Assembly: GCA_021647585.1 (NCBI GenBank)
Contig: JAKIUK010000038.1
Span: forward strand, 1 to 38,052
DNA length: 38,052 nucleotides
Origin: Methylococcaceae bacterium
GTDB lineage: Bacteria > Pseudomonadota > Gammaproteobacteria > Methylococcales > Methylomonadaceae
Reading direction: 5' to 3'
A program made the translations under genes and the position numbers. Under the pieces are notes generated by a model. It searched no databases and was not told the origin of the DNA. It saw only the letters and a program-made list of their open reading frames with translations. Of this stretch, positions 26,801-34,252 are shown one piece after another (position 1 is the first letter of the stretch; every line of letters begins with the position of its first letter).

Positions 26801-29274
26801 AGTTACTGGAAGCACTTGGTGCTGATCATATAATGGATTCACGATCGTTAGCCTTTTCAGATGAAATTTTGTCTATAACTGCAGGGCAAGGCGTGGATGT
26901 AGTACTTAACTCGTTAGCTGGAGATGCTATTGTCAAAGGGATTGATTGCATGGCACCCTATGGGCGTTTTTTAGAATTAGGTAAAGTTGACATTTACCAG
27001 AATAGTAAATTAGGGTTATGGGCGTTTAGGAAAAACCTGGCCTTTTTTGCTATTGATCTCAGCCGTATGCTTGTTGATAAGCCGGACTTGTTAAGTCCAA
27101 TGTTAAAGGATGTCTATCAATTAATTAATGACCGTGTTTTATCACCTCTGCCATACCGTGTGTTTCCTATTTCCCAAATTAAAGAAGCTTTTTATTACAT
27201 GGCTCAAGGTAAGCATATAGGGAAAGTGGTGGTATCCATGCGGGAAAACTCGATTCCCGTTGTACCTTTAGTTGAGACAAGACAAGCACAATTTTATCAG
27301 CAGGCCAGTTATTTGATTACCGGAGGCTTTGGCGGTTTCGGTATTACTCTAGCGCATTGGATTATTCAGCAAGGAGGAAACAATATTATTCTCGCTGGAC
27401 GTAGTGGTGGGGAGTCTGAGCAGGCACAAAAGGCAATAACTGAATTGCAGGCAACGGGGGCAAATATATCTGTATTAAAAGCAGATGTCAGTGATATAAA
27501 CCAATTTTCTGAACAGCTAGATATGTGTTTACGTAATTTACCTCCTTTAAAAGGTATTTTTCATTTGGCAATGGTACTAAAGGATGGTGTGATTACACAG
27601 TTAGATGCAGAGAGATTTAGTCAAGTGATGGCGCCTAAGGTACAAGGAACATGGAACTTGCATCACTTAAGCATAGACAAGAAATTGGATTATTTTGTGT
27701 TGTTTAGTTCGGTTACAGCGTTACTTGGGAATGCTGGTCAAGGTAGTTATGTTGCCGCTAATCAATTTTTGGATATGTTTGCACATTTTCGTCGGAGTCA
27801 GGGGTTACCAGCTATTTCCATCAACTGGGGTGCTTTATTGGAGGTTGGTTATCTTAATCAATATCAAAATATTTCCAAACAGATGGAGGAAAAAGGTTTT
27901 CGTGGTTTGTTGCCGAATGAAGCCATGCAATTTTTACAGAAAATACTGATTGAAAACCCTGTTCAAATTGGACCTGCTCATTTCAATTGGTACGAGTGGG
28001 GGAAAAAGTATCAAAATAGAAAAATACCTTTACGTTATTCTTTGCTTATTGATGAAACTCAAATGCAGGCAAATTTGAGGGATGATTCAGGGTCTATCCG
28101 CATGCAAATTGACCAGGCAGACCCTGAGCAATATGCACTTATCATCTCTCATTATATGAGAGAACAGGTTGCTGCCGTTTTAAGAATATCGGCTGATAAA
28201 CTGAAACTTGAGCAATCCTTAAATGAACTAGGTCTGGATTCTTTAATGATGGTTGAATTAGGCATAAGGATAGAAAATGATCTGTCGATTTCTTTACCCA
28301 CAAGTCAGTTAATGCAAGCATCTTCATTGAATGGTTTATCTAAGGCAGTGTTAAAATTGATAGGCAAAGCATCTTCTATAAAAACGGACTCATTGGCAGA
28401 CAATAGTAACGAACCTAAATATCCCGACAGTTTAATAACAATTAAACCAGGAGGGGGCAAAACATTGTTTTGTTTTCATCCTGCTGGAGGGCTTATCAAT
28501 GACTATAATGTATTGGCTGAGAAGTTACCTGATGAAATTCAAGTGATGGGCTTGCAGTCCTGTGTATATGCTGGGGCTGAACAAGAATTTTCAAGTATTG
28601 CATTGATGGCAGAAGAATACGTTAAGTTAATTCAAAAATATCAACCAGAAGGGCCTTATTCTTTGCTGGGCTATTCATTGGGTGGAGTGGTCTCATTAGC
28701 TGTGGCCCTTAAATTACTTAATTTGAATCAACAAGTTTCTTTTGTTGGACTTATAGATAGTGAAATTGATTTTTATAATAAGGCTAAAAAAGATAAATTT
28801 TTAAACCGAATTATTCCTGAAATGATACATTTTTACTTTAATGAAATTTCAGTGTTAAAGGCTTTGTCTGAAGTAGAGCAACAGCAGAATATTAAAGACA
28901 TACAGCAGTTAATGATTGCAGCTAAAGATGATAATTTTGAGGATATATTTATAAAATGGTTAAAAACGACTAAATATCAGGCAGACGAGGCACAGATGGA
29001 TGTTTTTTATCGTTATCTTAAGTTGTTTAGAAAACATGCCGACATCCTCTCAGAAAACAAACCGAAAGCATTAGATAAAGTGCCTGTATATGTGTGGCAA
29101 GCCAGTGAAGGAAATATTACATTAGAATCAGAAAGGGAGTATTGGAATCAATGGAGCACTTCAGTAAACTTTGAAGTATTATCGGGTAATCATTACAGTA
29201 TATTAAAACCACCCATGGTTGAAATTTTAGCCGAACAAATTGGTAATTGCATGATGGTGCCGGGATCAGTATAG
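20818..29274 (+). CDS. Single-module highly reducing type I polyketide synthase
   Basis: This 2818-residue protein carries a full reducing module. KS has C179 (DTACSSS), H314 (EAHGTG) and H354 (NIGHLE). AT has S632 (GHSVGE) and FAFHS at 732-736, closest to malonyl-specific HAFH. DH has H929 and D1093 (HPAVLDACFQ), with the Gly of HxxxGxxxxP replaced by Asp. The C-methyltransferase has an SAM loop EIGAGTGG at 1404-1411. ER has AAAGGVGLAAVQ near 1964. KR has GGFGGFG at 2169-2175 with S2298, Y2311 and N2315. ACP has S2475 (GLDSLM). A TE with S2620 (GYSLGG), D2647 and H2792 would release the chain. The order KS-AT-DH-MT-ER-KR-ACP-TE resembles fungal LovF plus a thioesterase, so iterative synthesis of a methyl-branched, saturated acyl product is likely but inferred. 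No loading module, phosphopantetheinyl transferase or transporter is in the window. Confidence 0.95.
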   Translation: MKGEHEPIAIIGIGCRYPGKVTNAESLWKMLMGRIDAVTEIPQDRWNIERYYSKHMNARGKAYSKWGGFIDNIDQFDPECFSISPREANFMDPQQRLLLEVTWDALEDSGHPIDTLSGSNTGVFIGLSTNDYSQIQLDLDEPQQIDPHTATGGAFSIAANRISYCFDFHGPSLVVDTACSSSLVAIHQACASIFNDECDIALAGGANLILLPTAAISFSAATMLSPDGRCKSFDASANGFVRGEGVGVVVLKRLSAAVANKDCIYAVINGTGVNQDGRTNGISLPGKEAQSALIESVYQKAGIDRSQVFYVEAHGTGTAVGDPIEAEVLGEMFGCDRADSDKCIIGSIKTNIGHLESAAGLAGLIKAALCIKHQMIPPNLHFLNPNPNILFDELNIQVPVDPILYPKTPGKKMIVGVNSFGFGGTNAHAILSEYTHQPQQFSATSDEQNVAYILPLSARSKDGLKILAQSYVDFLGASNKLDIVDLVYTASNRKNIFAHRLSLVVANFADTKEQLQAFINAEPRIGMSNRQCQCNTDFKIAYVFSGQGPQWWAMGRELLQKEVVFREKIIECDYLLSQYADWSLLTELTAAEENSRISETEISQPLLFALQVSLVALWKSRGIEPDAVVGHSVGEVAAAHISGALDLANAIKVIFFRGLCMSHATGSGGMMAVALSPEQANQEISSYSGKVSIAAINSPSSVTVSGQPDLLTDLANKLNKQSIYNKILKVQFAFHSVQMDPVKDELLTALDDLELDDIHIPIYSTVLAKKANENGFNADYWWRNVRKKVCFAPAIQNLIADGYNIFIEIGPHPVLSSSILECAQASKITVIPSLRRNEDECCTMLGALGNLYTTGYAIDWNHVHKYQGQTIHLPGYPWQKQHYWNESEKWFQRRAGKIVHPLLMVKSDSGDPTWNTLIDLSCYSYLLDHKVRDKVVFPAAGYVEMAMAAASELLETDTFVVEDIQIQKVLYIKEDNIPTLQFSMNASDSSFVIRSCTLLVDKTWTTHCIGYLRINSKIFDNINLDELQKSMDNVISVEDAYQRFSNSGLLFGPAFRGLTAIHTRDGEALARVQLLDVNQQHSHQYHFHPAVLDACFQTLFGTLPMQLVDNLFLPVAIDQLRYYDDAQSEVWVHAQRIHANSNTLVGNLSIYSCSGQPLVEILGFRCRGLGVTHTEQNELDELYQYQWLQSPLYECPHPRKAAEFLPSCAQIVESIEQPLNALSLQIGGWGELDRMASRFNDLAINYIIKFFIDIGCAVNKGNSLSIDRLIADLGVQENYRRLLHRFFQILEQQNYIQKHGAETGIVLQPFTTSDLKSEWSSALSEYAGAFAELSLIRSCGEKLVSVLKGEQDPLKLIFPENSSIIVEQFYTDSPSSKPYNLMLKMAMENIVDSLPCGKNLRVLEIGAGTGGLTANLLDLFTEDRVEYFFTDISSAFLPSAEHRFKDYPFIKYQLLDIEKDIQQQGFQLHSFDIVLASNVLHATENLADSLENIYKLLVPSGLLLFLEVEEKYPWLDMIFGLTDGWWRYTDIHLRPDHPLIPRDDWKNLMQAKGYISPIVLPESAEKKETQQILVIAQVADTLTKQANVFPDVVENQDKIKKHWLIFADQFGVALDLSEQIKQRGDSYTLIFAGDEYKHIGDNEYEVIAGNKQHLTRLLEELTVYPEYGIVHLWSLDIPQCAQVGDKALLQSEVLGCHTVMFLIQALTESGLQDKVERFLLITKGAQAIQFEAEKVAFEQSALIGLARVIENEHPELKCKTVDLDPNDYSLNVLYAELITDNMESEVVFRYGERYAPKLKLKDKPYLYVDHGSGSETIPFQLEVEQAGAINNLRLMQSLPTTLEKDQIEIQVHTASLNFRDVMKALGLIILADDGSDSLLGDECAGIVTAIGSEIKDYKVGDRVVAVALGSFSSKVITNRPYVMHTPPHLSDEQAVTIPIVFLTVYYALLHLARIKKGDKVLIQAAAGGVGLAAVQIAKHIGAEVFVTAGSNVKRELLEALGADHIMDSRSLAFSDEILSITAGQGVDVVLNSLAGDAIVKGIDCMAPYGRFLELGKVDIYQNSKLGLWAFRKNLAFFAIDLSRMLVDKPDLLSPMLKDVYQLINDRVLSPLPYRVFPISQIKEAFYYMAQGKHIGKVVVSMRENSIPVVPLVETRQAQFYQQASYLITGGFGGFGITLAHWIIQQGGNNIILAGRSGGESEQAQKAITELQATGANISVLKADVSDINQFSEQLDMCLRNLPPLKGIFHLAMVLKDGVITQLDAERFSQVMAPKVQGTWNLHHLSIDKKLDYFVLFSSVTALLGNAGQGSYVAANQFLDMFAHFRRSQGLPAISINWGALLEVGYLNQYQNISKQMEEKGFRGLLPNEAMQFLQKILIENPVQIGPAHFNWYEWGKKYQNRKIPLRYSLLIDETQMQANLRDDSGSIRMQIDQADPEQYALIISHYMREQVAAVLRISADKLKLEQSLNELGLDSLMMVELGIRIENDLSISLPTSQLMQASSLNGLSKAVLKLIGKASSIKTDSLADNSNEPKYPDSLITIKPGGGKTLFCFHPAGGLINDYNVLAEKLPDEIQVMGLQSCVYAGAEQEFSSIALMAEEYVKLIQKYQPEGPYSLLGYSLGGVVSLAVALKLLNLNQQVSFVGLIDSEIDFYNKAKKDKFLNRIIPEMIHFYFNEISVLKALSEVEQQQNIKDIQQLMIAAKDDNFEDIFIKWLKTTKYQADEAQMDVFYRYLKLFRKHADILSENKPKALDKVPVYVWQASEGNITLESEREYWNQWSTSVNFEVLSGNHYSILKPPMVEILAEQIGNCMMVPGSV

Positions 29275-29278
29275 AATA

Positions 29279-29318
29279 AACTACCCATGTGATTTTAAAA
29301 AAAGCAACGGGTAGTTAA
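29279..29318. terminator. Inverted repeat between convergent PKS and msrAB
   Basis: AACTACCC and GGGTAGTT pair across about 24 bases, just after the PKS stop and before the convergent msrAB stop. The loop is long and no clear U-tract follows, so terminator function is uncertain. Confidence 0.35.
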
Positions 29319-29349
29319 TAACATAGATGTTTGCCGCTATTCATGTAAT

Positions 29350-30450
29350 TTATAAATCGTTTGATTTAGTGAACAAGTTTGAAAAATCACTGTAACCAGT
29401 GGACTTCAGTTGTTCTACAGGAATAAAACGCAATGCGGCTGAATTTATGCAATAACGTAATCCGGTAGGTTTTGGACCATCAGTAAATAAATGGCCAAGA
29501 TGGGAATTGCCGAATCTACTGCGAACTTCAGTGCGTGGATAAATCAGGAGATAATCGGTTTTTTCGACGATATGTTCTTTTTTTAATGGCTGGGTGAAGC
29601 TCGGCCAGCCAGTCCCTGATTTATATTTATCCAAGGATGTAAATAAAGGTTCACCGCTGACGATATCGACATAAATACCCGGTCGGGTTTCATTCCAGTA
29701 GGTGTTATTGAATGCTTGCTCGGTAGAATCATTTTGTGTCACTTTATATTGCAGTGGTGTTAATAGCTTGCGTAGTTGTTCATCAGAAGGTTTTAGATAT
29801 TTTTGTGAAACGTTAACAGGTAGCTTTAAATCATCTCCCCATAGTTTTGCTAGATATTGGTCTCGGCCGGAACGGTAACGGTAAACCTTATAACGAACAG
29901 GATTTGTCCGGTAATAATCCTGGTGATAATCTTCGGCTTCATAGAAATTTTTAAATGGTGTGATTTCTGTGACTATGGGCTTTTCGTAGCGCCCAGATGC
30001 TTGTAATTGTTGTTTTGACAGTTCAGCTTCCTGTTGTTGCTGATTGTTGTGAAAAAAAATGACAGACCGATATTGTTCGCCTCGATCAACAAATTGACCG
30101 TTTGCATCTGTTGGATTGATTTGTCGCCAGAAAGCTTGCAATAGTGTGTTATAACTAACAATTTTAGGGTCAAAATAAACCTGCACCGTTTCTACATGAC
30201 CGGTTGTTCCCGAGGAAACTTGTTGATAAGCTGGGTTTTTAACATGCCCTCCACTATACCCTGAAATGGCTTTTATAACGCCGGGGACTTTTTCAAAGTC
30301 TGACTCTACACACCAGAAACACCCTCCGGCAAAAGTGGCAACAGAGTAGTCTGATGAAACTTGTGATTGAGCAGGTTGTCTGGATTCGGCGCATCCAGAA
30401 ACTAATGTAATGCTGAGCAGTGCAATGAATGATAAATGTTTAATATTCAT
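29350..30450 (-). CDS. msrAB: Lipoprotein-anchored methionine sulfoxide reductase MsrA-MsrB
   Basis: This 366-residue fusion reduces both methionine-S- and R-sulfoxides, repairing oxidised envelope proteins. The N-terminus is a lipoprotein signal (LSITLVSGC, lipid Cys20). The MsrA domain has GCFWC with catalytic Cys44 and VDRGEQYRSVIFF. The MsrB domain has SGTGWPSF, HLGHLFTDGPKPTG and RYCINS with catalytic Cys334. The zinc CxxC of many MsrB proteins is replaced (YVDIVSGEPLF), as in PilB-type fusions. I prefer ATG 30450 (GAAGG upstream), because it gives a clean signal peptide; an ATG at 30486, 12 codons earlier, also has an AAGGA. Electrons would come from a periplasmic thioredoxin-like protein, not seen here. 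Confidence 0.93.
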   Translation of the reverse strand: MNIKHLSFIALLSITLVSGCAESRQPAQSQVSSDYSVATFAGGCFWCVESDFEKVPGVIKAISGYSGGHVKNPAYQQVSSGTTGHVETVQVYFDPKIVSYNTLLQAFWRQINPTDANGQFVDRGEQYRSVIFFHNNQQQQEAELSKQQLQASGRYEKPIVTEITPFKNFYEAEDYHQDYYRTNPVRYKVYRYRSGRDQYLAKLWGDDLKLPVNVSQKYLKPSDEQLRKLLTPLQYKVTQNDSTEQAFNNTYWNETRPGIYVDIVSGEPLFTSLDKYKSGTGWPSFTQPLKKEHIVEKTDYLLIYPRTEVRSRFGNSHLGHLFTDGPKPTGLRYCINSAALRFIPVEQLKSTGYSDFSNLFTKSNDL

Positions 30451-30535
30451 ATATATTGCCTTCAATTGATGAAAATGATTATTCATAACTGTATCCTTTT
30501 AACAAATTTTTCTTAATTCTACTTTGTCAGATTAT

Positions 30536-30612
30536 AAATGTGTGTATTGCACGCACCAAAGTTTTTTTTATCCTTCCATCGCCGAAATGGTGTGTACAAC
30601 GCACCCGAAGTT
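30536..30612. repeat. Tandem TGTGTA...CGCACC repeat pair
   Basis: Two related units, TGTGTATTGCACGCACCAAAG and about 50 bp later TGTGTACAACGCACCCGAAG, resemble the widespread bacterial intergenic repeat with a GGTGCGTNNNACGCACC palindrome. They are probably remnants of such an element. No gene lies in the 30451-30934 gap; the rest is a family C repeat and a hairpin. Confidence 0.35.
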
Positions 30613-30616
30613 ACTT

Positions 30617-30776
30617 TAGGAATGTTCACGAAATAACTTGAGCAACTAACTTATTTTTTACTCATCCTCTGCGTTGCACAAACAATCACATAGCCTGCTA
30701 TGCACATGTTTGTACGCCTTGATGATGAACACAAATCTTTCGCTATTTGCTCAAGTTATTTCGTGCCCATTCCTTA
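30617..30776. repeat. Short TIR element (MITE), family C, full copy
   Basis: This element of about 160 bp has 28-bp terminal inverted repeats: left TAGGAATGTTCACGAAATAA and right TTATTTCGTGCCCATTCCTTA, extending inward to TTGAGCA / TGCTCAA. Three mismatches separate the ends. Solo or half ends occur at 6378-6438 and 35267-35298. It contains no gene. Confidence 0.75.
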
Positions 30777-30838
30777 GTATAGTATTTATTCAAATGTGAC
30801 AAAGTGGAATTAACAAAGTTTTTGATGGATATATCTTA

Positions 30839-30872
30839 GTTGGACAAGATACTATTTATTTTCTTGTCCAAC
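30839..30872. terminator. Hairpin downstream of the spondin gene
   Basis: A perfect 10-bp inverted repeat, GTTGGACAAG / CTTGTCCAAC, with a 14-base AT-rich loop lies about 60 bp beyond the spondin stop on its transcribed side. No U-tract follows, so it may stabilise the mRNA end rather than terminate. Confidence 0.4.
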
Positions 30873-30934
30873 CAAACATAATTTGCCTCCTAGACTACAA
30901 TTAACGACTGAAATTCAATTTTAATACTAAAATA

Positions 30935-31594
30935 TTAGTCATCATCTTTTACTCGGCGAATTGAAATTTTAGCGACAGGGTTACGCCAATCATATTCTGT
31001 CGGATCCAGATCAGCAATACCGTGAATACCCGAATGAATATGAACAAATCCTTCTGGTTTTTTATCGGATGCTTTATTGGCATTACCACAGGGAGGCCCA
31101 GGGATGTAATCACAATTTTCATCATTGACTTCTGAACCAGCATCATAGGCGGGAATGGTAACCATCATAGAACGGCTTGGTAATTTTAATTTGTTGATTG
31201 CAATGAATGCATCGTTGCTGGAAACGAGCATGGCAGCAAGGCTAATATATTTCATATCATGGTTGCTATGGATCGTGAGTGTTTCGCTGTTTCCAGGCTT
31301 GATGACGGCAGTACCCAGTACAATTTCATGCGTTGCAGAAGAGGCAGAGAATAAACTCATAAGGCCATTGGAATCAGCATCTTGAGCTAACGCTGCCAGT
31401 TCTGGCGATGCGGGTTCTCCATGGGTAAACAAGGATTCGCTTCCATTGTGGGTGAAAGCAAAGACAGGGGAAATGATTTGACCTCGGCTAAGATTAGTGA
31501 TGGTAACTTCATATAGTTTTGTTTCATCTGCCATTGATATATTAATACTGAATACAGCAATTACGATGTATAGAAATTTAAACATTATGTTCAT
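30935..31594 (-). CDS. Secreted spondin-domain protein
   Basis: This 219-residue protein has a signal peptide (MFKFLYIVIAVFSINISMA) and a spondin_N-like domain: LYEVTITNLSRGQIISPVFAFTHNG, an LF..GE.AS.ELAALAQD stretch, then PGNSETLTIHS, YISLAAMLVSSNDAFIAIN and a calcium-site-like C-terminal part (PAYDAGSEVNDE, HIHSGIHGIADLDPTEYDWRNPVAKISIRRV). In bacteria these are exported proteins of unknown role, thought to bind surfaces or metal. I chose ATG 31594 because AAGGAAG precedes it by 5 bases and the signal peptide follows at once; the longer frame to 31699 runs into a repeat. A family A repeat lies 39 bp upstream, so its promoter may lie inside that repeat. Confidence 0.85.
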   Translation of the reverse strand: MNIMFKFLYIVIAVFSINISMADETKLYEVTITNLSRGQIISPVFAFTHNGSESLFTHGEPASPELAALAQDADSNGLMSLFSASSATHEIVLGTAVIKPGNSETLTIHSNHDMKYISLAAMLVSSNDAFIAINKLKLPSRSMMVTIPAYDAGSEVNDENCDYIPGPPCGNANKASDKKPEGFVHIHSGIHGIADLDPTEYDWRNPVAKISIRRVKDDD

Positions 31595-31632
31595 GATACT
31601 TCCTTTTTTAATAGGGTTTAGTTGTATGGCTC

Positions 31633-31797
31633 TAGTAGGCTGTCTGAGAATAGAAACCGTAGCAAGGGAAACCCATTTTGAGTCAGTTTTTTTGATCATT
31701 TAAGGCGAATAGTTACGCTATTTTACGAAAATGATCGGAAAAACTGGCCAAAATGGGCTTTTCCGTAGTAGGTTTTCTATTCTCGGACAGACTCCTA
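31633..31797. repeat. MITE family A, copy 2, upstream of the spondin gene
   Basis: This 165-bp copy is closely similar to 4895-5060: left end TAGTAGGCTGTCTGAGAATA, right end TTCTATTCTCGGACAGACTC then CTA. The orientation is the same. It lies between the spondin gene and the histidine kinase gene and forms most of the region upstream of the spondin start. Confidence 0.8.
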
Positions 31798-31915
31798 ACC
31801 ACAGAAGAAAGGATAATAAAAAAAGGTTACGTAACAATCACGAAATTATCACAATTTGGTCACATCTGAAATAGAGGGATAGCGAGCTGAAAAATATTAT
31901 TACGCTTGAGTGAAA

Positions 31916-33385
31916 TTAATCAGAATTTGCTGGTAAAGAAAATGAGAATGTCGTTTTCTGCCCCGGAATACTAGTGACATTAATGATGCTGTTATGAAGT
32001 TCAACAATCCTTTTAACAATGGCTAAGCCTAAGCCGCTATTACCATTTTCGACATTGCGGTTTTTATCTAGCTGATAAAATCGGTCGAAAATTAATGGTA
32101 ATTCAGACGCAGGAATACCAATACCGTTATCACTGACTTTGATTTTAATTTGTTGCTTATCATTTTCTAAAGCGATAGTGATAATGCCATCTTGTGAAAC
32201 GAAGCGTAAGGCATTTTCAATTAAGTTTTCCAACACCCGTTCAATTAAACCAATATCGGCATAAACAAATAGATCTGTGGAAGCATATTTAGTCTTTATA
32301 TGAATGTTCATTTGCTGGGTTCTTAATGAAAATTTATGGATGATATCTTCTATTAGTTCAGCCAGATTAAAAACTTCTCGATGAGCTTGAGTTTCGCAGG
32401 CATCAAGTCTTGCTAATTCGAATAATTCATATACCAATTTATTAAGGCGGGTGCAGTGTTTGATTGCAATTTGTAAATATTTGTACCGATCCTGCTCTGT
32501 GAGAATTGTGTTTTTAATTAGTAACGTTTCGAGATACCCTTGCAGAGTTGCTAGAGGGGTACGCAAGTCGTGAGATACATTGGCTACCAATTCCCTACGC
32601 AAATTATCAGTCATTTGCAGATCGTCTAACTGATGATAGATTTTCATTGCCATAGCTTGAAATGCAGCAGAGAGATTGTCAATTTCGTCCCCCTGATTGC
32701 GATAATTTGAGAATACCGGTATTTGTAACGGATCTCTTTCAAAATTACTGACGGTAGTAGATAGTTTTTTCAATCGCTTGGTTAAACTGAAAAACAATAG
32801 AGTCCCAACGACAAACAAAACCAGAAATCCCATACCGGTGACTAACAAACTACTGCTTAGAATATAACTGTTTTTTATTCTATCGACGATGGAGTCATAT
32901 TCTTCTCCTCCAATAATTACATACATATATCCGTTGGGTTGGTTTTTGAAAGGTATGGTAGCAACGGAAAATATTTTTGTGCGGGAATTATCTCTGGGAT
33001 CATCACCGCGTAAAGGAATGAGTGTTTGAGCTGACAAATATTTTTTAATCGGTTCAATATTGACGGATAACCTGACAACTTTCCAGGCTGGTGCAGAGAA
33101 GGCCATGATGCCGCCTTCATGATCGAGTAAATAAATTTCCAGACTGGGGTTAAGTATCATCAACGAATGAAATAATTCACGTAAGGCACGATGATTTACG
33201 CGATCATCCAGTAAAAGCTCTGTTTCTTTCACGATATGACTTGCCACTTTGTCATTAAGTTTTTGCATCACTTCTTGTTGGTATAGATGGGTAGCAAGAT
33301 ATGTAACTGATACGGTCAGAATGCTAAGCAGGATAAATATTAGCAGTAAGATCAGGGTGAGTTTGGCAAATAAGCTTTTAAACAT
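31916..33385 (-). CDS. Membrane sensor histidine kinase
   Basis: The 489-residue sensor kinase is paired with the response regulator just upstream. The order is membrane segment 1 (about 9-33), a periplasmic sensor region of about 145 residues (34-177), membrane segment 2 (178-201), HAMP (202-255), the DHp helix with phosphoacceptor His272 (VSHDLRTPLATLQGY), then the ATPase domain with N-box LENLIENALRF, G1 DNGIGIP, F-box IFDRFYQLDK and G2 GLGLAIVKRI. I start at ATG 33385, which lies 4 bp after the regulator stop; the longer frame to 33601 would overlap it heavily. The periplasmic sensor has no motif I recognise, so the signal is unknown. Confidence 0.93.
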   Translation of the reverse strand: MFKSLFAKLTLILLLIFILLSILTVSVTYLATHLYQQEVMQKLNDKVASHIVKETELLLDDRVNHRALRELFHSLMILNPSLEIYLLDHEGGIMAFSAPAWKVVRLSVNIEPIKKYLSAQTLIPLRGDDPRDNSRTKIFSVATIPFKNQPNGYMYVIIGGEEYDSIVDRIKNSYILSSSLLVTGMGFLVLFVVGTLLFFSLTKRLKKLSTTVSNFERDPLQIPVFSNYRNQGDEIDNLSAAFQAMAMKIYHQLDDLQMTDNLRRELVANVSHDLRTPLATLQGYLETLLIKNTILTEQDRYKYLQIAIKHCTRLNKLVYELFELARLDACETQAHREVFNLAELIEDIIHKFSLRTQQMNIHIKTKYASTDLFVYADIGLIERVLENLIENALRFVSQDGIITIALENDKQQIKIKVSDNGIGIPASELPLIFDRFYQLDKNRNVENGNSGLGLAIVKRIVELHNSIINVTSIPGQKTTFSFSLPANSD

Positions 33386-33389
33386 GGTG

Positions 33390-34094
33390 CTATTGTTCTG
33401 AAAATTTGTATCCAACACCCCATACAGTCTGAATGTAAAAAGGTTGTTTTGGAGAGTCTTCAATTTTAACTCTGAGTCTGTTGATATGTGAATTGACTGT
33501 ATGTTCATAACCATCGTGGCCGTAGCCCCATACTTTGTTAAGCAACTCATCTCGGGAAAAAACCCGACCAGGGTGCCGAGCAAAGAAAGCCAGTAAGTCA
33601 AATTCTTTGGCCGTCAGATCAATAGCAAGACCAGAAATTGTAACCCTATGTTTATTAAGGTCAATCAGCATTACACCTCGTTGAATGATGTCTGGTATTT
33701 TGTCATGATGAATTGGTTTAATGGCATCCATGCGTCGGAAAATAGCCTTTATTCGAGCCAAAACTTCGGTGATGCTAAAGGGTTTAGTGACGTAATCATC
33801 GGCCCCCGTTTCCAGTCCCTGTACTCTATCTAATTCTGAGTCTTTAGCTGTTATCATCAGGATTGGAGTGTATTTATCATTTTTCCGAATTGTACGGCAG
33901 ATTGATAAGCCATCTATGCCTGGTAGCATTAAATCCAATATTACCAAATCGTATTGATGGTTTTTAAGATATTGAAAACCGGCCTCCCCATCAAAACACA
34001 ATTCCACACTATGTTGGAGATCACGCAAATGTAACGCTAGTAAATGCGCCATATCCTGGTTATCTTCGACAATTAAAATATTTTTTGCAGGCAT
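33390..34094 (-). CDS. OmpR-family response regulator
   Basis: The 234-residue regulator has a receiver domain (acid pocket E10-D11, phosphorylation site Asp54 in DLVILDLMLPGIDG, then T/S near ITAKDS and Lys in DDYVTKPF) and a C-terminal winged-helix DNA-binding domain (LTAKEFDLLAFFARHPGRVFSRDELLNKVWG, EHTVNSHINRLRVKIE, VWGVGYKF). It is the first gene of a two-gene operon with the kinase. Its start is preceded by a promoter-like TATAAT. The target genes are not evident; the exported spondin gene and the MsrAB gene downstream on the same strand are possible, by position only. Confidence 0.95.
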   Translation of the reverse strand: MPAKNILIVEDNQDMAHLLALHLRDLQHSVELCFDGEAGFQYLKNHQYDLVILDLMLPGIDGLSICRTIRKNDKYTPILMITAKDSELDRVQGLETGADDYVTKPFSITEVLARIKAIFRRMDAIKPIHHDKIPDIIQRGVMLIDLNKHRVTISGLAIDLTAKEFDLLAFFARHPGRVFSRDELLNKVWGYGHDGYEHTVNSHINRLRVKIEDSPKQPFYIQTVWGVGYKFSEQ

Positions 34095-34126
34095 GATGAC
34101 TCACACAAAATTGGGATAAGTTCTGG

Positions 34127-34171
34127 ATTATAAACCTTAAATATCACAAAATTATGTGTGAGCATAAATCA
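34127..34171 (-). promoter_or_regulatory. Candidate promoter of the two-component operon
   Basis: A perfect -10 TATAAT (34127-34132, minus strand) lies about 35 bp before the regulator start. No good -35 is present. TCACACAAAATT (34101-34112, plus strand) and TCACAAAATTATGTGTGA (about 34144-34161) flank it, which could serve as boxes for autoregulation by the OmpR-type regulator. Confidence 0.4.
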
Positions 34172-34252
34172 TAGTCGAAAGGCGGGAGCTGTTAGTCGTT
34201 TGTTGGAATAAATTTATATTCAGTAGATAATGAATGGTTTTGGACGGTGGGA

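Noticed and set aside
31595..31699. N-terminal extension of the spondin protein
   Set aside because: It reads into the family A repeat and precedes a good ribosome-binding site and signal peptide at 31594.
33386..33601. N-terminal extension of the histidine kinase
   Set aside because: It overlaps the response regulator almost entirely; the start at 33385, followed by a membrane segment, fits the family.
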